The notes beneath the pieces were generated by a model. That model worked only from the letters and a program-made list of their open reading frames with translations. It was not told the origin of the DNA and ran no database searches. Both the position numbers and the translations under genes were made by a program. Shown here in pieces: positions 33,719 to 43,515 of a DNA stretch of 64,000 nt (positions are counted from its first letter, which is position 1; every line of letters begins with the position of its first letter). Source of the stretch: Agrilactobacillus composti DSM 18527 = JCM 14202 (GTDB taxonomy: Bacteria; Bacillota; Bacilli; Lactobacillales; Lactobacillaceae); NCBI RefSeq assembly GCF_001436375.1, contig NZ_AZGA01000020.1, forward strand, positions 107,431-171,430. The letters run 5' to 3'.

Positions 33719-36346
33719 TTGAAAAATATCCATGCCATTGCCCATACCCATTGGGATTTTGAATGGTACTTTACCCGCCAAGAAGCCCAAGTCCAATTTG
33801 CCTTTCATATGGATGAAGTCTTTAGCGCCTTAGCCAGTCATCAGTTAGATTACTACCTATTAGACGGGCAGTTATCCATTGTGGATGATTATTTAAGCAA
33901 TTTTCCAGAAAAAACCAGGGAATTCAAAAAATATGTCCAAGCTAAACGGCTATTTATCGGCCCTTGGTATACCCAGGTTGATGAAATGGTCACCAGCGGG
34001 GAAGCCATGGTCCGCAATTTGCGCCTAGGGACCCAATTGGGGGCCGACCTGGGCGGTGCCATGGCCGTGGGGTATTTGCCCGATTCCTTTGGCCAAAGCC
34101 AGGACATGCCCAAGATCTATAACGGTTTTGACATTTACGATGCCGTCTTTTGGCGGGGTACCCCTTTAGAAAAGAACGCCCGTTACTTCTACTGGACCAG
34201 TGATGATGACCACAAAGTTTTAGTGGCCAATATCAAAAACGGTTATTATGCCGGGGTAGATTTAGTGGAAAACGCCGATTTCAAGACCCTCATGACCCGC
34301 ATTGCCACCGACACCACCGCCAATGACTTGGCATTGCCCATTGGTGGGGATCAGCGAGCGGTGGACTTTAATCTTAAAACCCGGATTCAACTGGCTAATG
34401 CCGCCAGTGACGGGGACTATCAGGTGAAAGAAAGCACCTATCCGCAATTTTTCCAAGCCTTAGCTCAGACCCAAGATTTACCAACGTATCAAGGGGAGTT
34501 CATCGATCCCAGTGTCTCTAAGATTCACCGGGGCATTTATTCATCCCGGTATGATTTAAAACAAGTCTATGATGAATTGGAACGCTTAATGATTCATCAA
34601 GTGGAACCCCTGATGGCCATGGCCATGGACCAAGGAGTGGCCAGCAAGCAAGGCTTAATCGATACCATTTGGAAGACCATTGCCCGGGGCCAAGCCCATG
34701 ACAGTTCCGGGGGCTGTAACAGTGATGAGACCAATCGGGACATTGCTAACCGGGCTCAAGTAGCCTTAGAACTAGGCCGGTCCTTGCGGGATTACCTGCT
34801 GCGGAAATTAAGTATTTCTTTAGGAACTGAGGGGGTAGGCGATGTGCTGTTCTGGAATCCTTGGCCCACGGCCCAACACTTTACCCGGCGTCTGGCAGTC
34901 TCCACGCCGACCCCGAATTTCCGCCTGGTGCGCACCACGGGGGAGGACTTACCCTTCACCGTCTTAGCCCAAGAAAAACGGGATGCCAGCGTGTTAAAAC
35001 GGGACCCTAGTCAACAAGATCATCAATATTACTATGTCACCACCATCAGTTGCCGGCCAAAAGTCCCCGCCCTGGACTGGCAGGGCTATCGCCTAGCAAC
35101 CACCACTACAGCCGTGGCGGCCACGGCTTTAAAAGACACCTCCGTTATCGAAAACGAATTTTACCAGCTCACCTTTGCAAAAGGCCAGCTGAACTTGTTC
35201 CAAAAAGCAACTGAGACTTGGCATAACAACTTCCTCACCTTTGAAGATGGCAGTGATGCCGGGGACACCTACGACTATGCCCCGGACTTTAAAGATTGGG
35301 TGTTGGCCTTAGATCTCAGTGGCGCCAAGCAGGTGGCTTTCAAAGCTGGGGCCTTGGAAAGTACGGCGACTTTAGCCGGTACTTGGAACCTCCCCCAGGA
35401 TTTGGCCGCCCGCCAGGACGAAATTGCCGCCACCAAAGTCCCTTATAAGCTGGTATTGAGTTTAAACAAGGGCTCTAAGGTGATCGGCTTCCAATTCAAA
35501 ATTGATAACACCGTCTTGGATCACCGCCTGCGCCTGGTATTAAATACCGATGTGCACGTTGATGAAACTTATGCGGATACGCCCTTTGGTACCATTGCCC
35601 GGCCGGTGACCGAGGCCCATTTGCAAGATTGGCAACAAATTGGCTACCACGAAGAACCCACCAGCATGCGGCCGATGATCCATTTTGCCAATGTGCACAC
35701 CGACGCCAACAGCTGGAGTTTCATCACGTTAGGCACCAAGGATTTTCAAGTCATTGGTGACCATAGCCAGTTAGCCATCACGCTTTTTAGAAGTGTGGGC
35801 TACTTGGGCCGGCCGAATCTCACCCGGCGGCCGGGGGATGCTTCTGGGCTGGTGAACAAATTAGTGGCCACCCCAGATAGCCAGTTACAGCAAACCTTGA
35901 CCTTTGCCGGGGGTTTGGTGGTCGACCCGCATTATGACCCGGTGGCGTTGCAAGCCGCTCATCATGAATTGGCCAGCGCGCCCCTTTATTACCAAAAACA
36001 AACCTTAAACAAATTCACCACGCCGATTGAATACTTTACCATGAACAAATTGGCCCAGGTTGTTGAACATCCCATCCCTATTGCGTTAGTGGACAGCCAA
36101 GTGGTTCTCAGCAGTTTCACCCGCAGCGGGGATGGCACCGGCTTTGAACTGCGGCTCTATAACCCAACGGCTGCCCCCGCCCAAGCTGGGGTATTGCAAC
36201 TGCCAGATACCGCTAGTTTGGCCTTGGTGAACTTGAAGGGAGAAGTCCAACAACTGGTGGCCCATGGGAGCGCAGCAGTTCAATTAGTGCCATTTAAACC
36301 AGGTGAAATCAGAACTTACGGTATTTACCCTGTAAAAGCACGTTAG
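33719..36346 (+). CDS. GH38 alpha-mannosidase
   Basis: An 875-residue cytoplasmic enzyme from a TTG start. GH38 zinc and catalytic features are intact: HTHWDFEW (H11, D13 as metal ligands), the nucleophile D122 in YLPDSFGQS, and a later His in GQAHDSSGG; a beta-rich C-terminal half follows. Length matches streptococcal GH38 alpha-mannosidases used on N-glycans and E. coli MngB (mannosylglycerate 6-phosphate hydrolase). No signal peptide is seen, so its substrate must be imported. In this operon it probably removes alpha-mannose from imported glycan fragments. Confidence 0.93.
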   Translation: MKNIHAIAHTHWDFEWYFTRQEAQVQFAFHMDEVFSALASHQLDYYLLDGQLSIVDDYLSNFPEKTREFKKYVQAKRLFIGPWYTQVDEMVTSGEAMVRNLRLGTQLGADLGGAMAVGYLPDSFGQSQDMPKIYNGFDIYDAVFWRGTPLEKNARYFYWTSDDDHKVLVANIKNGYYAGVDLVENADFKTLMTRIATDTTANDLALPIGGDQRAVDFNLKTRIQLANAASDGDYQVKESTYPQFFQALAQTQDLPTYQGEFIDPSVSKIHRGIYSSRYDLKQVYDELERLMIHQVEPLMAMAMDQGVASKQGLIDTIWKTIARGQAHDSSGGCNSDETNRDIANRAQVALELGRSLRDYLLRKLSISLGTEGVGDVLFWNPWPTAQHFTRRLAVSTPTPNFRLVRTTGEDLPFTVLAQEKRDASVLKRDPSQQDHQYYYVTTISCRPKVPALDWQGYRLATTTTAVAATALKDTSVIENEFYQLTFAKGQLNLFQKATETWHNNFLTFEDGSDAGDTYDYAPDFKDWVLALDLSGAKQVAFKAGALESTATLAGTWNLPQDLAARQDEIAATKVPYKLVLSLNKGSKVIGFQFKIDNTVLDHRLRLVLNTDVHVDETYADTPFGTIARPVTEAHLQDWQQIGYHEEPTSMRPMIHFANVHTDANSWSFITLGTKDFQVIGDHSQLAITLFRSVGYLGRPNLTRRPGDASGLVNKLVATPDSQLQQTLTFAGGLVVDPHYDPVALQAAHHELASAPLYYQKQTLNKFTTPIEYFTMNKLAQVVEHPIPIALVDSQVVLSSFTRSGDGTGFELRLYNPTAAPAQAGVLQLPDTASLALVNLKGEVQQLVAHGSAAVQLVPFKPGEIRTYGIYPVKAR

Positions 36347-36364
36347 TTCAAAACTAAAGAATGG

Positions 36365-37747
36365 ATGGCAATTATGTTATTTCCTAAAAATTTCCTATGG
36401 GGCGCCGCCGCCTCAGCTCCCCAAACCGAAGGCCACAGCAGTACCAATGGCAAATCGCCATCGATTTGGGATAAGTGGTTTGAGATCGCCCCGGACAAGT
36501 TTTATCAGCGGCAAGGGCCAGAAAATACGTCAGATGTCTATGATCTGTATCTAGAAGATGTGGCCAATATGGCCAAGTTAGGTTTGAACTCTTATCGCAC
36601 GTCGATCGCCTGGACCCGCCTCATGCCCGATGGGGTGCATGTGAACCCAGAAGCCGTCACATTTTACCGCCAGTATTTTCAGGCGCTGTTAGATCATCAT
36701 ATTGAACCCATCATCAATTTATTCCACTTTGACATGCCCTGGTGGCTCATGGCCCGGGGCGGCTGGGAAAGCCGCGAAGCCGTCAGTAAGTTTGCCAATT
36801 ATGCCCAGGTGGCCTTTGAACAATTTGGTGATTTAGTCAAGCGCTGGGTGACCTTTAATGAACCCTTGGTCCAAGTGAAGGCCGGCTATCTTTATGGCTT
36901 TCATTACCCCGCAGTTGTGAATTTTAGAAAGGCTGTGCAAGTGGGCTACCACATGCTTTTGGCCCATACCTTTGCGGTGCAGGCTTTTCGCCAAGCGAAC
37001 ATTGCCGGGGGTCAAATTGGCATCATCTTAGACGTGACCCCAGTGTACGCCAAAACCGAATCGGCCTCAGACCAACGGGCCCAACGCGCAGCCGATTTAT
37101 TAAATATTCGCAGTTTCTTGGATCCAGCGGTCTTAGGCCACGTGCCGGATGACTTGTTAGAACTATTGGAAGTTAATCAGTTGACGCCAATTTCCTTATT
37201 AGGAGACGGCGCGGCCATTGCGGCATATACAGTGGATTTCATCGGGCTCAATTATTACCGGCCTAAGCGGGTGCAGGCCCCTACCAAGCCCGCAACGCCA
37301 GCTAAAATGCCCAATGAACTATATGAAGATTACGAATGGCCAGCGCGGCGCATCAACCCTTATCGGGGCTGGGAAATCTATCCAGAAGCCCTGTACGATG
37401 TGGCTATCATGATGCGGGATCAATACGGTAATATTCCTTGGTTTGTCAGTGAAAACGGCATGGGCGTGGCCAATGAAGCCCGGTTCAAAGATGCCAGCGG
37501 CCATATCAACGATCAATATCGCATCGATTTTATGAAAGAACATCTGCAATATCTGCACAAGGGCATTGCCGCTGGCAGCAATTGCTTCGGGTATCACACT
37601 TGGACCTTTGTGGACTGCTGGTCTTGGCTCAACGGGTACCATAATCGCTATGGGCTTTACAGTGTGGATCTAGATCATCACTACCAACGGCAGGTGAAGC
37701 AAAGCGGTTTATGGTTCAAACAGTTGATTACAGACAATGGCTTTTAG
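36365..37747 (+). CDS. GH1 family (phospho-)beta-glycosidase
   Basis: A 460-residue GH1 barrel enzyme. Acid/base E166 (TFNEP) and nucleophile E363 (VSENGMG) are present. In 6-phospho-beta-galactosidase LacG the phosphate is held by Ser, Lys and Tyr in a SWSNGYEKRY segment; here the segment is SWLNGYHNRY, keeping S420 and Y429 but with Asn427 in place of Lys. So it looks like a phospho-beta-glycosidase whose phosphate pocket is altered. The PTS in the operon suggests a phosphorylated beta-linked disaccharide as substrate. The ribosome site is weak; ATG 36374 is an alternative start. Confidence 0.88.
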   Translation: MAIMLFPKNFLWGAAASAPQTEGHSSTNGKSPSIWDKWFEIAPDKFYQRQGPENTSDVYDLYLEDVANMAKLGLNSYRTSIAWTRLMPDGVHVNPEAVTFYRQYFQALLDHHIEPIINLFHFDMPWWLMARGGWESREAVSKFANYAQVAFEQFGDLVKRWVTFNEPLVQVKAGYLYGFHYPAVVNFRKAVQVGYHMLLAHTFAVQAFRQANIAGGQIGIILDVTPVYAKTESASDQRAQRAADLLNIRSFLDPAVLGHVPDDLLELLEVNQLTPISLLGDGAAIAAYTVDFIGLNYYRPKRVQAPTKPATPAKMPNELYEDYEWPARRINPYRGWEIYPEALYDVAIMMRDQYGNIPWFVSENGMGVANEARFKDASGHINDQYRIDFMKEHLQYLHKGIAAGSNCFGYHTWTFVDCWSWLNGYHNRYGLYSVDLDHHYQRQVKQSGLWFKQLITDNGF

Positions 37748-37760
37748 GTAGGTGAATCCT

Positions 37761-38657
37761 GTGGAAAATGTTGTCGCCATTGATGTGGGGGGCACCACCA
37801 TTAAATATGCCTGTTGGCAAAGTAATTCCAAGGCTTTAATGAACAAAGGCTATGTCAAAACGCCCCGCACATTGGCTAAATACTATGAAATTTTACAACG
37901 AATTGTCGCTGAATTTGAAATTTATGACCCGGTGGGCGTGGCCCTGAGCACACCGGGTGCTGTGAATCTTAAGACCGGGGTGGTGGCAGGTATCAGCGCC
38001 TTGCCTTATATTCATAACTTTCCCCTGCAACAAGCCTTGACCGGCCAACTGGGCTTGCCGGTGACCTTAGAAAATGATGCCAATTGCGCCGCCTTAGCTG
38101 AGCTAGATAGCGGGGCGGCCCGGGAATATCAAAACGTCATCGTGCTGGTGATCGGCACCGGCGTGGGCGGGGCCGTGGTCAGCAACCGCCAAATTCAACG
38201 GGGCGCCCATCTCTTGGCGGGGGAATTCGGCTTAATGCGAGTCTTGAATAATCGCCCTTTGAGTCAAGTGGGAACCGCCGTGAGCTTAGCCCGGCGCTAT
38301 AATCTGAAGGCCAAAACCCGCTTCAGTGGTCAAGAAATTCTAGAATTGGCCAATCAGGGGGATTTATTAGCCCAAAAAGAAGCAGCCGTGTTATATCGCA
38401 GTTTGGCCGAGGCCATTTATAACTTAGAATACAGCTTTGATCCGGAACTTTTTATCCTGGGTGGGGGTATTTCAGAAAACCCCCAATTAATCCCAAATAT
38501 TCAACGGTCCCTCGTAGGTTTGACCCAAGGGGCTGTGTCGATCCCGGTACCCATCGAAATTGTGCCCTGTCATTATTACAATGATGCCAATCTAATGGGC
38601 GCTGTGGTGCACTTTAATCAGACGATGTTCCATGAAAGGAAGATAAAAAATGACTGA
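37761..38657 (+). CDS. ROK-family sugar kinase
   Basis: A 298-residue protein without an N-terminal HTH, hence an enzyme rather than a repressor. GTG 37761 is preferred, behind AGGTAGGTG. It has the ATP motif VVAIDVGGTTIKYACW, the sugar-binding ENDANCAALAE, and VLVIGTGVGGAVV; the usual ROK zinc-finger CxCGxxGC is not visible, so metal binding may be absent. It likely phosphorylates a monosaccharide freed in the cytoplasm (mannose, glucose or GlcNAc). It overlaps the next gene (EIIB) by 8 bp. Confidence 0.88.
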   Translation: MENVVAIDVGGTTIKYACWQSNSKALMNKGYVKTPRTLAKYYEILQRIVAEFEIYDPVGVALSTPGAVNLKTGVVAGISALPYIHNFPLQQALTGQLGLPVTLENDANCAALAELDSGAAREYQNVIVLVIGTGVGGAVVSNRQIQRGAHLLAGEFGLMRVLNNRPLSQVGTAVSLARRYNLKAKTRFSGQEILELANQGDLLAQKEAAVLYRSLAEAIYNLEYSFDPELFILGGGISENPQLIPNIQRSLVGLTQGAVSIPVPIEIVPCHYYNDANLMGAVVHFNQTMFHERKIKND

Positions 38658-38967
38658 ATCTAAAATTATGTTAGTTTGTGCAGCGGGGATGTCCACCAGT
38701 CTATTAGTTCAAAAAATGAAGGACGCCGCTAGTGCCCAAGGTATCACCACCCAAATCTTTGCCACAGCGTCTTCAGATGCGGATGAAAAACTAGCCAGTG
38801 AAAAACCGGATGTTTTGATGTTAGGCCCTCAAGTTGCCTTTTTGTTAAAGGATTTTCAAGCTAAAGCGAACATTCCGGTGAAAGTCATCAAGATGCAAGA
38901 TTACGGCATGATGAACGGGGAAAAGGTCTTAGCCGATGCCCTGGACACCATTAAAACCGCTCAGTAA
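38650..38967 (+). CDS. PTS lactose/cellobiose-family EIIB
   Basis: A 105-residue soluble phosphocarrier with the phospho-accepting Cys10 in MLVCAAGMSTSLLV and the usual LGPQVAFLL segment. It receives phosphate from EIIA (next gene) and passes it to the sugar bound by EIIC (first gene). Its start overlaps the ROK kinase end by 8 bp, indicating coupled translation. Confidence 0.95.
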   Translation: MTESKIMLVCAAGMSTSLLVQKMKDAASAQGITTQIFATASSDADEKLASEKPDVLMLGPQVAFLLKDFQAKANIPVKVIKMQDYGMMNGEKVLADALDTIKTAQ

Positions 38968-38991
38968 GGTCCATTACGAGGAGGAAAAAAC

Positions 38992-39330
38992 ATGGCTACG
39001 GATATTGAAACCGCGCAACTTGAAGTCATCATGCAGTTGATCATGAACGGGGGCAATGCCAAAGGGGCCGCCGTCATGGCCATTCAAGCCGCTAAGGCCG
39101 GGGATTTTGCCAAGGCCCAAGCGGACTTAAAAGACGCTGACCACTATTTAAGTGCCGCCCATAACGCTCAAACCGATATGCTTACCAAAGAAGCCCAAGG
39201 CCAGCACGTGGCGGTGAATCTGCTCATGGTCCATGGCCAGGACCATATTATGAATGCCATCACTTTTCGGGATTTAGCCGCCGAATTTGTGGATTTATAC
39301 CAACAATTACACGACAAAGCCGGGGAGTGA
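38992..39330 (+). CDS. PTS lactose/cellobiose-family EIIA
   Basis: A 112-residue helical phosphocarrier of the Lac family, a trimer in known cases. The phospho-His lies in LLMVHGQDHIMNAI (H81; H85 nearby). It starts 24 bases after EIIB with GAGGAG in front and is followed with overlap by the GH85 gene. Together with EIIB and EIIC it completes one PTS transporter. Confidence 0.95.
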   Translation: MATDIETAQLEVIMQLIMNGGNAKGAAVMAIQAAKAGDFAKAQADLKDADHYLSAAHNAQTDMLTKEAQGQHVAVNLLMVHGQDHIMNAITFRDLAAEFVDLYQQLHDKAGE

Positions 39331-39335
39331 TAAGC

Positions 39336-41411
39336 GTGAAAATGAAGCAGAAATGGCTTTTGATCCTAGCCGCCTTAACTTTAGGAACAACGGGGGCGCT
39401 GGCTGCTGCACACCCAGTGGCCGCCGCGGCTAACTATAATGTCAAAGGTGCCAATCAACCCTATTTCCACGGCTTTAACGCCGAACAAATGCTGAATTGG
39501 TCTCCAGAAACCGACCCCAGCGCCAAATATTTCGTCTCAGACGTGTCCCTGCAACCTCGCAATCCGAAATTTGCTGCCACCCAAGCCCAACCGGACTTGC
39601 AGACCAACGCTCAAGTATTGACCTTGGCGGGGGATTATGGGGATCCCGGTTACGGCCAAACCCCGGGGATTCCAGATTTTACCCGGACGGTGGATGCTTT
39701 TTCCCGGCACATTTTTGAATACTGGCAATATATTGATTTTTATGGCTCCTGGAATGGCACCCCAATTGGGGGCAACAGTTACGATGATATTCGCAACAAT
39801 GCCGCCACCTTGCAATATGGCGTGATCAATTATCCCAATCCCGCCTATACCGATGCGGCCCATCAAAACGGTGTGAAGAGTTTGGGGGGCTGGTTTTGGC
39901 CCCGGCCGGAAAACTTTTCAGCTTGGGTCCAACAACGGGCTGACGGGACTTTCCCAGTGGCGGACAAAATGATCGCCATGGCCCGCTATATGAACTTTGA
40001 TGGCTACTTTATCAACCAAGAAGCCACCATTTCCAGCACGGATGCGGCCCAATTACAAAAAATGTTGGTGTATATGAAACAAAAAGCGCCAGATTTGTAT
40101 ATCCAATTCTATGATTCCTTGCAACAAGACGGCCAGCTCACTTACGGCAATGGCTTCAATACTAGCAATGCCTATTGGCTGAAAGCCGACAATGGCAGTG
40201 CCGCCGATAGTCTTTTCCTAAACTACGCTTGGAATACCACCCGGTTGAATAATGGGGTGGCCACGGCGCAGAAATTAGGGCTGGATCCCCTCAAGGCGAT
40301 TTTTGCCGGGACGGAAAACCAGAAATATGGTTTTAATCCCCCTTATGACCCCCGGCAAATTTTTCCCAATAAAACCACGACCAATGCTTCTTGGGGTTTG
40401 TTTGGCACTGACTTTGCTTATTCTCGCTACCCCGGCAACAACTTAGACAATAACAGCCAAGGGGCCATTGACGTGCGGGCCCGGCAATACTGGTCTGGGC
40501 CTAACCAAGATCCCACCAAAACCGGTCGGCTCACTGAGGTCAACAGTGCCCCTTATCCCGATAAGGGCGTGCCCAACGATGCCGATAATCCGGCCCACTG
40601 GGATGGGGTGGCCAACTTTATTCCTGAAAAGAGCGTCATTAGTCAAACGCCATTTTATACCAACTTTAATACCGGCCACGGCTTAGGCTTTTATCAAGGG
40701 GGCCAGCAGGTTAGTCAGCAGGAATGGAGCAACATCGGTATCCAGAACCTACTGCCAACTTGGCAATGGTGGACAACCGGTGGGCCGCAAGTTAATTTTG
40801 ACTACACCGATGCCTATGATGGTGGGAATTCCTTGAAAATTGTCAATACCACTGGTCAAAGCACCATCAACCTCTTTAAAACAGATTTAGCTGTCACCAA
40901 AGCCACCAAGTTAACGCTGCATTTCAAAAATAACGCCCCGCTGACTTTAAAGGTGCAATTGACTTTTAAAGACGACCCCGCTAAACCGGTTAGCTTAAAC
41001 GTGGCCGCTGAAGATTTGAACACATGGCAGGCACCAAGTTTGAACCTGGCCCAATATAGCGGTCGGGCCATTGCTAAAATTGCCTTAGCAGTGACTTCTA
41101 GTAAGAATGCGACCTTGAATTTAGGGGATTTCAGCGTGCAAACAGCTACGCCAAGCACCACCGCCCCAACGGCTTTGACGGTGGATCGCTATCTGCCCAC
41201 CACTGGGGAAGCTTTTGTGACCTTGAACATGACCGATCAAATCAAGTACTACGACCTTTATACGGCTGAGGGCCAATTCATTAGCCGGGTGAACAGCACG
41301 AAGGCTTATGTGGACCATGTGCCCGCCAATGCGACGGCTCTTGTGGCCCAGCCCATTGGAACTGCTGGTCAGACTTATGCCAAGCTGGACGTACCGTTGA
41401 AGTTGCGCTAA
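39336..41411 (+). CDS. Secreted GH85 endo-beta-N-acetylglucosaminidase
   Basis: A 691-residue exported enzyme. GTG 39336 is preferred (GGGGAG eight bases upstream); a signal peptide (KWLLILAALTLGTTGALA) ends near residue 30. The GH85 catalytic pair N227/E229 is in FDGYFINQEATIS, with WSPETDPSAKY and FWPRPENF elsewhere in the barrel; residues 480-691 are beta-sandwich modules. GH85 enzymes cut between the two core GlcNAc units of N-glycans. No LPxTG, so it is free or loosely bound. It provides the glycan for the operon's PTS genes. Confidence 0.93.
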   Translation: MKMKQKWLLILAALTLGTTGALAAAHPVAAAANYNVKGANQPYFHGFNAEQMLNWSPETDPSAKYFVSDVSLQPRNPKFAATQAQPDLQTNAQVLTLAGDYGDPGYGQTPGIPDFTRTVDAFSRHIFEYWQYIDFYGSWNGTPIGGNSYDDIRNNAATLQYGVINYPNPAYTDAAHQNGVKSLGGWFWPRPENFSAWVQQRADGTFPVADKMIAMARYMNFDGYFINQEATISSTDAAQLQKMLVYMKQKAPDLYIQFYDSLQQDGQLTYGNGFNTSNAYWLKADNGSAADSLFLNYAWNTTRLNNGVATAQKLGLDPLKAIFAGTENQKYGFNPPYDPRQIFPNKTTTNASWGLFGTDFAYSRYPGNNLDNNSQGAIDVRARQYWSGPNQDPTKTGRLTEVNSAPYPDKGVPNDADNPAHWDGVANFIPEKSVISQTPFYTNFNTGHGLGFYQGGQQVSQQEWSNIGIQNLLPTWQWWTTGGPQVNFDYTDAYDGGNSLKIVNTTGQSTINLFKTDLAVTKATKLTLHFKNNAPLTLKVQLTFKDDPAKPVSLNVAAEDLNTWQAPSLNLAQYSGRAIAKIALAVTSSKNATLNLGDFSVQTATPSTTAPTALTVDRYLPTTGEAFVTLNMTDQIKYYDLYTAEGQFISRVNSTKAYVDHVPANATALVAQPIGTAGQTYAKLDVPLKLR

Positions 41412-41436
41412 ATCCATTTCCGAAGAATAGGAGATC

Positions 41437-42930
41437 ATGATGAGTAAAAAAATTGTTGCAGTAACCGCCTGTGCTGCCGGCATTGCCCACACCTATATGG
41501 CCGCGGAAGCCATTGAACAGGCCGCTAAGGAAAAAGGCTACGACGTCAAAGTTGAAACCAATGGCTCCATTGGGGCGGAAAATGTTTTAACTACGGAAGA
41601 TATTGCCAATGCGGACTTAGTGTTAGTGGCGGCCGATATTAAAATCAATCCCATCCGTTTCAGTGGGAAACCCCTATATGTGACGGATTCTAACGCCGCC
41701 ATTGCCGATGGGGCCGGGTTGATCGACACCGCCCTTAAAGACGCCAAGGTCTTTGGAGAAAAAGGTTCTAAAGTCGGGAATATTCAAATTGGCAATGACC
41801 ACAGCAAGGTGAACTTCTTCACCCATATTATGAGTGGGATTTCTTATATGATTCCCATGGTGATTGCCGCCGGCTTGATTTTAGCCATCGCCAATGTTTA
41901 TGCCTTTCAAAGAGATGACATGGGCCGTATCGTCAAATGGGGGTTTGATAATAAGACCGCCATGGGGGGCTTGATGGCTAATTTGTTCCAAGTGGGGCAG
42001 GTGGGCTTCAAGTTGATGATCCCATTGTTTGCCGGCTTTGTGGCTAATTCCATTGCCGATAAACCTGCCATTGCCCCGGCCATGATTGGGGCTTATCTGG
42101 CCAATGATCCCACGTCCTTGCACACCAAAGCCGGTGGGGGTTTTATCGCCGCTTTGATCGTGGCCTTTATCGTGGGTTACTTTGTAAAATTGTTGAAGAA
42201 AATCAAATGGCCCCACATCATTCAACCCATTGTGCCGATCATGATCATCCCCGTGATTGCCACGCTATTTATCTCCTTGATCGTCTTTTACCTGATTGGG
42301 GAGCCCATTGCCACCTTGATGAGTGGGTTATACGCTTGGCTGACTTGGTTAAACACCAATTCCACCAGTGCCCCGGTGATTATCGGTATCGTCTTAGGGG
42401 GCATGATGGGCTTTGACTTGGGAGGTCCTATTAATAAGACCGCGTTGATTTTTGGCACGGCGGTCTTTGCTGACACCATGGCTAAATACGGCCCCACTCA
42501 TGCCAACTTCTTGCCGCAAACGGCCACCCAAGCGGCCATTTCCGTGGCACCGTTAGGGGTTTGGCTGGCCTCCATTATTTGGAAGAATAAGTTCTCTAAA
42601 GATGAAAAAGTGGCCACCACCGCTGCCTTAGGGATGGGTCTGGTGGGTGTCACAGAAGGGGCGATTCCATTTGTGGCCGCTGACCCCATCCGCATGATCA
42701 TCGCCAACGTTTCCGGGTCCGCCGTGGCCGGGGGCTTGGTAGCCTTGACGGGTTGTAAATTCTACGGGGGCATTGGGTCGCCACTGGGTTCCTTTATCGG
42801 CTATATTCAACAACCCATCCCCCTGATCACTTGGATACTATGTGTCTGCGCCGGCATTGCCGTCACGGCTTTGATCATTGGGTTGACCCGGAGCCCGCAA
42901 GTCATGGCCGCTGCCAAAGAAGCCGTTTAA
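41437..42930 (+). CDS. PTS fructose-family EIIBC
   Basis: A 497-residue two-domain protein. Residues 1-100 form EIIB with phospho-Cys12 (AVTACAAGIAHTYMAAEAI); the rest is a multi-span EIIC of the Fru family (FDLGGPINKTA; GVTEGAIPFVAADP). The group includes fructose, mannosylglycerate (MngA) and 2-O-mannosyl carriers. Standing next to GH38 it may import an alpha-mannoside, giving the operon a second uptake route. Two adjacent ATGs at 41437 and 41440 fit the AGGAG site. Confidence 0.93.
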   Translation: MMSKKIVAVTACAAGIAHTYMAAEAIEQAAKEKGYDVKVETNGSIGAENVLTTEDIANADLVLVAADIKINPIRFSGKPLYVTDSNAAIADGAGLIDTALKDAKVFGEKGSKVGNIQIGNDHSKVNFFTHIMSGISYMIPMVIAAGLILAIANVYAFQRDDMGRIVKWGFDNKTAMGGLMANLFQVGQVGFKLMIPLFAGFVANSIADKPAIAPAMIGAYLANDPTSLHTKAGGGFIAALIVAFIVGYFVKLLKKIKWPHIIQPIVPIMIIPVIATLFISLIVFYLIGEPIATLMSGLYAWLTWLNTNSTSAPVIIGIVLGGMMGFDLGGPINKTALIFGTAVFADTMAKYGPTHANFLPQTATQAAISVAPLGVWLASIIWKNKFSKDEKVATTAALGMGLVGVTEGAIPFVAADPIRMIIANVSGSAVAGGLVALTGCKFYGGIGSPLGSFIGYIQQPIPLITWILCVCAGIAVTALIIGLTRSPQVMAAAKEAV

Positions 42931-42951
42931 TTGGTGAAAGGAAGATTATCA

Positions 42952-43401
42952 ATGGATGCGACGATTTTTAATCAAGACCATATTTTATTAGATACAACCA
43001 GTACCACCCAAGCAGAAGCTTTCCAAGCCATTGCCGATTTAGCAGCCAGTCTGGGTTACGTCAGTGATGCTAAAGCCTATGCTGCTGGCTTAAAAGAGCG
43101 GGAAGCTGGGGCCACCACGGGCTTTAAAGATGGTTTTGCTATTCCCCACAGCAACGATGCCAGCATTTTAAAACCCGGCTTGTTTTTGGTGAAGTTCAGC
43201 CACCCCATTGAATGGGCGGCCTTAGACAATCAGCCGGTGACCGTGGCCCTTGCCTTGACCATCCCCAAAGACGGGGGCAAGGAACACTTGAAGTTGCTCA
43301 GCCAAATTGCTCGGAAGCTAATGAACGCCGAATTTAGAACGACGATTCAAAATGAAACTGACGCCGTGGCGCTGGCCAGCAGTGTGAACCGAATTCAATA
43401 A
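42952..43401 (+). CDS. PTS fructose-family EIIA
   Basis: A 149-residue EIIA of the Fru/Mtl type with the phospho-His66 in FAIPHSNDASI and KDGGKEHLKLLSQIARKL near the end. ATG 42952 follows AAAGGAAG. It serves the EIIBC gene just before it and is the last gene of the 11-kb operon, closed by the terminator at 43451. Confidence 0.94.
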   Translation: MDATIFNQDHILLDTTSTTQAEAFQAIADLAASLGYVSDAKAYAAGLKEREAGATTGFKDGFAIPHSNDASILKPGLFLVKFSHPIEWAALDNQPVTVALALTIPKDGGKEHLKLLSQIARKLMNAEFRTTIQNETDAVALASSVNRIQ

Positions 43402-43450
43402 TTATTCATGGAATGAACGGGTTTAGATAACGATTCATTTCTTAAATAGC

Positions 43451-43494
43451 TGTCCCTAACCGTGACCAATTGGCCGCAGTTAGGGGCATTTTTG
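43451..43494 (+). terminator. Terminator of the glycan operon
   Basis: TGTCCCTAAC pairs with GTTAGGGGCA, then TTTTTG. Confidence 0.85.
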
Positions 43495-43515
43495 CGATAT
43501 TTTTAAAAAAATACG

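Noticed and set aside
33719..36346. Calling the GH38 gene mngB outright
   Set aside because: Length and PTS context fit MngB, but the secreted GH85 in the same operon makes N-glycan use at least as likely, so no symbol was given.
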